Part shown: positions 13,499 to 18,441 of the stretch, in pieces
Layout of the letters: the number at the start of each line of letters is the position of its first letter
How positions within the stretch are numbered: position 1 is the stretch's first letter
Origin: WS-11 sp964405235
Lineage (GTDB): Bacteria; Eisenbacteria; RBG-16-71-46
DNA: 18,441 nt
Direction: 5' to 3'
NCBI GenBank assembly: GCA_964405235.1
Contig: CAYONG010000245.1
Coordinates: 1 to 18,441, forward strand
Notes under the pieces: model-generated
What the model was told of the DNA's origin: nothing
The model's input: the letters and a program-made list of their open reading frames with translations, nothing else
Databases searched by the model: none
Position numbers and translations under genes: made by a program

Positions 13499-15511
13499 GT
13501 GAGCGGGCAGACCCCCATCCAGCGGGTGCCCGCAAGGCTTGGCGCCATCATCGGCACGTCGTGCGGCGTGCTCGTGGCTTTGATCTGGCTCTTCGGCGGG
13601 CTCCGGCCGCTGGACCTCCGCCTGCACGACTGGCGCTACCGGCTGCGGGGCCCGGTCGCGGCATCGGACCGCATCGCGCTGGTTGAGATCGACGACCACA
13701 CGCTGCGCGTTTTCCGGAACGTCTGGCCACTCCCGCGCGAGAACTACGCCATCGCGATCGACGCGCTGGCGAACGCCGGCGCGCAGGCCATCGGCGTCGA
13801 CCTGCTGTTCCTGGGCGAGAACTCCGAGGATCCGGCCGGGGACGAGATGCTCGCGGCGGTCACCGCCGCGCATCCGAACCTTGTCCATGCGATCGGCTTC
13901 CAGCACAGCGACGCCTCGCTCGGCGGGGCGCTCGCGATCCCGGCCGATTCCACTGCTCTGATCCGCCACGGCCGGCCCGTATCGCGACAGCGTCTCGCGA
14001 TCGCCCAGAGCGTTTCGCTTCCCTACGACGCCCTGCTGGCCAACGCGCGCGAGTTGGGACACACGGCGGTGCTGATCGACAGGGACGGGGTCATCCGCCG
14101 CATTCCGCAGTTCGTGCGCTTAGGCGAATGGGCCTATCCCTCGCTCGTGCTGCGTCTGGTCGAGGTGGCGGCCCGCGGCGACACGACGCTGCCGCAATTC
14201 GAGCTCTCTCCCGACGGGGTTCACATCTACTGGCATGGCCGCCAGATGCAGGTGCCGAGCGACGACGAGGGCGCGACCTCGATCGTGTTTGCGGGCGATC
14301 AGGACGCGTTCGCGCACCGTTATTCGCTGCTGCAGGTGCTGCAGTGGTATCGCAACGACGACACCACGGCGCTGGCGCGGGCCTTTCGCGGCAAGCTGGT
14401 GCTGATCGGCGCGACGGCGGTGGAGCAGCAGGCGACCGACATCGGAGCGACGCCGTTCTCGGACGCGGCGCCGCTGGTGTACATCCACGCGAACGCGGTG
14501 AATGCCGCGCTGCGCGGGCGATTCCTCGCGCGCGTGCCCGCGCTGTGGATCGTGGTGTCGCTAGCCGCGCTCGGCCTGGGCCTGGGCCTGATCTTTTCGC
14601 AGGTCTCGCTCGCCCGCGCCGCGCTCGTGGCGCTCGCGGCGCTTCTGGCCGTGGCCGCGCTCGACTATGGGCTGTTTGTTTTCAAGGACATCGACCTGCC
14701 GCCGCTGGGGGCGCTGCTGGTGCCGCCGCTCACCCTGGCCGCGATCGAGAACGAGTGGCGGCGCGAGGTCGAGCACCGCTCGCGCCTGCGCGCCAAGGAG
14801 CTCGATGTGGCGCGCTCGATCCAGCAGAACCTGCTGCCCTCGGCCCCGCCCGCGCTGGAGGGGCTCGACGTGTTCGGTCGCAACCTGCCAGCCGACGAGA
14901 TCGGCGGGGACTACTTCGACTGGCTCATGCTCGATGACGACAAGCTCGCGGTGGTGGTGGGCGACATCAGCGGACACGGCATTCCCGCGGCGCTGCTCAT
15001 GGCGCACCTGCGCGCCTCGTTCCACGCCGCGGCAGAGGCCGGCCGCTCCCCCGAGGACATCGTCACGGCCATAAACCGCTCGCTTGCGCGCGCCACGACG
15101 CTGGGCAGGTTCGCGACGTTCTTCCTGGCCGTGATCTCGGTGCGCGAGCGGCGACTGCGCTACTGCAACGCCGGCCACAACCCGCCGCTGCTCATTCGCG
15201 GCGGGGTGCTGCATCTGCTGCCCGCCACCGGGATCCCCCTCGCCATCATGGAGGACGGGGAGTACACGGGCGGGGAGGAGGCGTTCGATGCCGGCGACAC
15301 TCTGGTGATCTACTCGGACGGGATTCCCGAGGCCCCGGTCGCCAAGCAGTTCTACGGCGATGAGCGGCTGCACGAATGCGCGCTCAATGTGGCACAATCG
15401 AACTTGACGGCGGTCGCGTTCGTGGATCACATCCTCGCCGACCTGCGTGCCGTGGCGGGCGAGGGGATGCGCGCCGACGACGTCACGCTGGTCGTCGTCC
15501 GCGGCACCTAA
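13499..15511 (+). CDS. CHASE2 sensor with SpoIIE/RsbU-type PP2C phosphatase domain, 670 aa
   Basis: The GTG at 13499 is chosen because it is the first start after the upstream stop and directly precedes the first membrane helix (about residues 14-35); its ribosome-binding site is weak. A CHASE2 ectodomain follows (LRLHDWRYRLRG, IALVEIDDHTL, AQAIGVDLLFL, GKLVLIGATA), then three closely spaced membrane helices between about 346 and 415, then a short coiled linker (EWRREVEHRSRLRAKELD). The cytoplasmic PP2C domain, about 430-670, has the expected metal-site motifs: GGDYFD at 469-474, GDISGHG at 488-494, IYSDGIPE and DDVTLVVV. Such enzymes dephosphorylate STAS-type anti-sigma antagonists in partner switching (family knowledge). 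No STAS protein or anti-sigma kinase is present in the window. Last gene of the probable operon, so its signal may come from the envelope proteins encoded upstream. Confidence 0.92.
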   Translation: MSGQTPIQRVPARLGAIIGTSCGVLVALIWLFGGLRPLDLRLHDWRYRLRGPVAASDRIALVEIDDHTLRVFRNVWPLPRENYAIAIDALANAGAQAIGVDLLFLGENSEDPAGDEMLAAVTAAHPNLVHAIGFQHSDASLGGALAIPADSTALIRHGRPVSRQRLAIAQSVSLPYDALLANARELGHTAVLIDRDGVIRRIPQFVRLGEWAYPSLVLRLVEVAARGDTTLPQFELSPDGVHIYWHGRQMQVPSDDEGATSIVFAGDQDAFAHRYSLLQVLQWYRNDDTTALARAFRGKLVLIGATAVEQQATDIGATPFSDAAPLVYIHANAVNAALRGRFLARVPALWIVVSLAALGLGLGLIFSQVSLARAALVALAALLAVAALDYGLFVFKDIDLPPLGALLVPPLTLAAIENEWRREVEHRSRLRAKELDVARSIQQNLLPSAPPALEGLDVFGRNLPADEIGGDYFDWLMLDDDKLAVVVGDISGHGIPAALLMAHLRASFHAAAEAGRSPEDIVTAINRSLARATTLGRFATFFLAVISVRERRLRYCNAGHNPPLLIRGGVLHLLPATGIPLAIMEDGEYTGGEEAFDAGDTLVIYSDGIPEAPVAKQFYGDERLHECALNVAQSNLTAVAFVDHILADLRAVAGEGMRADDVTLVVVRGT

Positions 15512-15771
15512 ACCCGGCGCGCTGCCGATCCCGGCGGACCCGCTCCACTGTCGTCAACCGGGGCCGGCTGCCCTGATCGACCTGACCCCCTCACCCCGTC
15601 GGGTCCAAGAGCATTGCGATCGTCAAGGCCACGAGCCCGTCGCGCCTGTGGCGGCCGTCCGCGCGGAGATCAGGCGGGGGCATTCGCCGTGCACCCGAGC
15701 GTCAAATACCCCGTAGTCTCCTCCTCCGTAGCAAGCAAGTTCCTTCTATTGCTACACCTGAGGACCTCGCG
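15512..15771. other. Convergent non-coding gap, 260 bases
   Basis: The region lies between two genes that end facing each other. No gene was recognised. It contains a hairpin at 15728-15755, listed separately, and the decamer TAGTCTCCTC at 15714-15723, also present in the promoter-like site at 1221-1230. Confidence 0.7.
15728..15755. terminator. Possible bidirectional terminator hairpin
   Basis: GTAGCAA at 15728-15734 is exactly complementary to TTGCTAC at 15749-15755, giving a 7-pair stem with a 14-base loop. It is placed between convergent genes, where a shared terminator is expected. No T-run follows on either strand and the stem is short, so the call is weak. Confidence 0.25.
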
Positions 15772-16536
15772 CTAGGGCGGCAGTAGTCGAGTGCGGAAGC
15801 GCCGGCTCAGCTTGAGCGTGACGCCGTCATCCAGCACCACGTCGCAGTCGCCGTGCGTCGCCGGGATCACCTCGCGCACGCAGTCCACTCGCACCAACGC
15901 GCCGCGGTGGATGCGTACGAACCGCGCGGGATCGAGACCGGCTTCGATCTCGGCAAGCGTGGCGCGCACCAGGTGCGAGGTCCCGGTCACGTGGAGCTCG
16001 GCGTAGTTGCCGGCCGCCCCAATCCAGCGCACGTCGGCGGCCGGGACGATCACGAAGCGGTCGCGCGTCCGCACCGCGAATCGCTCGATCCGCCGCGGAC
16101 CGCCCTCCGGCGACGGCGATCGCAGGTGGTCGAGCAGCGCCGAGAGCCGCGCGGGACCCTCGCGATCCTCGCCGCGCGCCAGCTCCCTCCTGGCCTTGGC
16201 GAGTGCCGCGCGGAAGCGGTTCTCGGGCACCGGCTTGAGCAGGAAGTCGAGCGCGGAGACGTCGAATGCGCGCAGCGCGTGGCGTTCGTGGGCGGTCACG
16301 AAGACGACCTCGGGCAGGTGCTCGCGGGAGATCGCCTCGATCACGTCGAAACCGTCGCCCTCGGGCATCTGCACGTCGAGGAACAGGAGGTCGGGGCGCT
16401 CGCGCAGGATCATCGCCGCAGCCGCGGCGGGCGAGCCGGCCTCCCCCACCACGGTCACGTCGGTTTCACCGGCGAGCCACAGGCGCAGGCCCTCGCGCGC
16501 GAGCGGCTCGTCGTCCACGATCGCGACCCGGATCAC
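15772..16536 (-). CDS. LytTR-family response regulator, 254 aa
   Basis: The receiver domain covers residues about 1-120 with the acidic pocket Asp8/Asp9, the phospho-acceptor Asp54 in LFLDVQMP, Thr81 and Lys101 in LLKPV. After a charged linker, residues about 150-250 form a LytTR DNA-binding domain (RFAVRTRDRFVIVPAADVRWIGA, NYAELH, FVRIHRGALV, LKLSRRFRTRL). Length and architecture are standard for the AgrA/LytR-type regulators. The start is GTG at 16536, whose GTGA overlaps the kinase stop codon, so the two are translationally coupled and form a cognate pair. Targets are unknown; the divergent ABC transporter genes upstream of the kinase are the obvious candidates. Confidence 0.95.
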   Translation of the reverse strand: MIRVAIVDDEPLAREGLRLWLAGETDVTVVGEAGSPAAAAAMILRERPDLLFLDVQMPEGDGFDVIEAISREHLPEVVFVTAHERHALRAFDVSALDFLLKPVPENRFRAALAKARRELARGEDREGPARLSALLDHLRSPSPEGGPRRIERFAVRTRDRFVIVPAADVRWIGAAGNYAELHVTGTSHLVRATLAEIEAGLDPARFVRIHRGALVRVDCVREVIPATHGDCDVVLDDGVTLKLSRRFRTRLLPP

Positions 16537-17624
16537 GTGCCGTCACCGGCCGGGGGTGATGCCGCTCGCCAGGGGATGCGGATCATCGCCCGGCCACCGC
16601 CCCCCGGGCGATCGCCGGTCTCGAGCACGCCGGCTGCGCCGTAGAGCAGGGCGAGCCGCTCGCGCGTGTTGGCGAGACCGACGCCGCGCCCAGTCCCGCC
16701 GGCGCCAGCGAAGCCGCCGCCCTCGTCGGTGACCTCGACCTCCAGCGCATCGCCCGCGCGCCGCGCGCTCACGGACACGCGACCGCCCTGCGCGGTGGCG
16801 AGCCCGTGCTCGATCGCGTTCTCGACCAGCGGCTGCAGCAGCAGCGCGGGCACCCGCGCGCGCCGCGCCTCGTCCTCGACGTGCCACTCGACCTCCAGCC
16901 GGTCGGCAAAGCGCAGGCGTTGCAGAGCCACATAGCGCTCGACGAACGCCAGTTCCTCGGCGAGCGGGATCTCGTGCCCGGCCGGGGCCTCGAACGAGGC
17001 GCGCAGCAGCTCGCCGAGGTCGCCGATCGCCCGGTCCACCGCCGCTCCGTCGCCCCGACGCGCGAGTACCGCGAGCGCATTCAGCGTGTTGAACAGGAAA
17101 TGCGGCCGGATCTGCGCCTGCAGGCTCTCGAGCCTTGCCTCGGTGGCGTTCTGCTCCAGCCGCGCGGCGGCGACCTCGCGCTCCGCGGCTTCCCGCCGCG
17201 CCTCGAGCAGCAGCAGCACCAGCACGATGGCCGCATACACGCTCATCTCCATCGCGATGTAGAAGACATAGGTGTGGAGCAGCGCTGGCGCGCTCGGGAA
17301 CGCGTGCCGGTCGGGGCGTATCGAGTGGAGGATGAGCAGCAGCGTCATGTGGACGGCGACGAACACGGCCGCACCGCCCAGGTGGGCGAACAGCGTGCGG
17401 AGTGTGCGTCCGCTGCGGAACGGGAACCGCCGCGCCATGAACGCGCACCACGGGGAGGCGATGACCACCGTGATCCACATCGGGATCACGCGGTGCAGCA
17501 GGACGGTCACGGTGATCCGGTCGCCCTCGAGCACCTGGGTGACCGAGGTGCGGAAGATCTCGAGCAGCGCGAGCACCGAGGCGGCGGAGATCGCGACGAT
17601 CGTGGTACGGAACGGCTTGCGCAT
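16533..17624 (-). CDS. LytS-type sensor histidine kinase, 363 aa
   Basis: Four hydrophobic segments occupy the first 140 residues (near 8-24, 42-60, 80-102 and 116-140), so the sensor is membrane-embedded with little extracytoplasmic sequence. A coiled stretch (EAAEREVAAARLEQNATEAR) leads to the His_kinase signature LQAQIRPHFLFNTLN, with the phospho-acceptor His175, and then an ATPase domain with PLVENAIEHG (Asn269), DEGGGF and GVGLANTRERL. It would autophosphorylate and pass phosphate to the LytTR regulator, which it overlaps by 4 bases. ATG 17624 is chosen over GTG 17642, which would add six residues outside the first helix; neither has a strong ribosome-binding site. The stimulus is unknown. 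Confidence 0.93.
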   Translation of the reverse strand: MRKPFRTTIVAISAASVLALLEIFRTSVTQVLEGDRITVTVLLHRVIPMWITVVIASPWCAFMARRFPFRSGRTLRTLFAHLGGAAVFVAVHMTLLLILHSIRPDRHAFPSAPALLHTYVFYIAMEMSVYAAIVLVLLLLEARREAAEREVAAARLEQNATEARLESLQAQIRPHFLFNTLNALAVLARRGDGAAVDRAIGDLGELLRASFEAPAGHEIPLAEELAFVERYVALQRLRFADRLEVEWHVEDEARRARVPALLLQPLVENAIEHGLATAQGGRVSVSARRAGDALEVEVTDEGGGFAGAGGTGRGVGLANTRERLALLYGAAGVLETGDRPGGGGRAMIRIPWRAASPPAGDGT

Positions 17625-17817
17625 GGGATGACATCGTAACACCGCGCTTCGACCGCATCCCGCTCGCGCGGCGTCGAGGCGTCCCGCTCATCCCGCCCCG
17701 GGACCCGTTCGTCCCGAGACGGTCGCCGCGGGCGCAACCATCCGACAGATTGCCCGTCACACCGTTGCAGCAGCGCTCGGCCACAGCGATGCGACGCACA
17801 TCACATGGGGGCCTCAG
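17625..17817. promoter_or_regulatory. Divergent control region between kinase and ABC ATPase genes
   Basis: These 193 bases must hold promoters for both directions, although no clear -35/-10 pair was found. The motif TCCCGCTC occurs at 17658-17665 and 17682-17689, a 24-base step, and a palindrome TCCCG-CCC-CGGGA spans 17691-17703. GTCCCG recurs at 17681-17686 and 17711-17716. A binding site for the LytTR regulator is possible, but the repeats do not fit the published AT-richer LytTR direct-repeat pattern. A GGGGG at 17807-17811 serves as the ribosome-binding site of the ABC gene. Confidence 0.4.

Positions 17818-18441
<624 letters not shown>

Overview
The window is GC-rich bacterial chromosome, gene-dense, with GTG starts common. 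No rRNA, tRNA, CRISPR array, insertion sequence or phage gene was seen. Two predicted secreted proteins end in an FlgD-like Ig module (a PNPF-type entry, then WDG, then a GVY/GLF strand). One protein begins with a PorV/UPF0164-type outer-membrane barrel (GMGGAFSALADDASALFWNPAGLA-like signature). Together these point to a Gram-negative member of the FCB group, with Candidatus Eisenbacteria-like lineages the best fit. That placement is inference from protein style, not from a marker gene.

Layout: (1) positions 2-802 hold the 3' part of an S41-type peptidase gene with a TPR tail. (2) Positions 803-1354 are non-coding and contain a dense set of inverted repeats (1011-1146), including a potential H-type pseudoknot, followed by a promoter-like site. 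(3) Positions 1355-2143 encode a small secreted protein of unknown function. (4) Positions 2324-15511 hold six same-strand genes with gaps of -4, 25, 20, 12 and 16 bases, probably one operon of about 13 kb. In order they encode an 8-repeat WQDxR secreted protein, an OB/Ig/BNR-repeat secreted protein, a secreted protein with 14 Reg_prop blades (two seven-bladed propellers) and no kinase, a barrel-transglutaminase-TPR fusion, a small exported TPR protein, and a CHASE2-SpoIIE-type phosphatase. (5) Positions 15512-15771 are a convergent non-coding gap. (6) Positions 17624-15772 (minus strand) encode a LytS-type histidine kinase and a LytTR response regulator with overlapping ends. (7) From 17818 to the window edge a divergent gene encodes a MacB/LolD-type ABC ATPase.

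How the genes may work together: the long operon places surface or secreted propeller proteins, an outer-membrane barrel carrying a cysteine-protease/transglutaminase-like domain, a periplasmic TPR protein and an inner-membrane sensor phosphatase in one unit. The strongest observation is that the small TPR protein (12838-13482) aligns without gaps to the TPR tail of the preceding barrel fusion, and both proteins end in an aromatic LYW tail. This suggests a duplicated adaptor module that could link an outer-membrane component to a partner, possibly the CHASE2 ectodomain encoded next. That is a hypothesis. The kinase/regulator pair probably controls the divergent ABC transporter.
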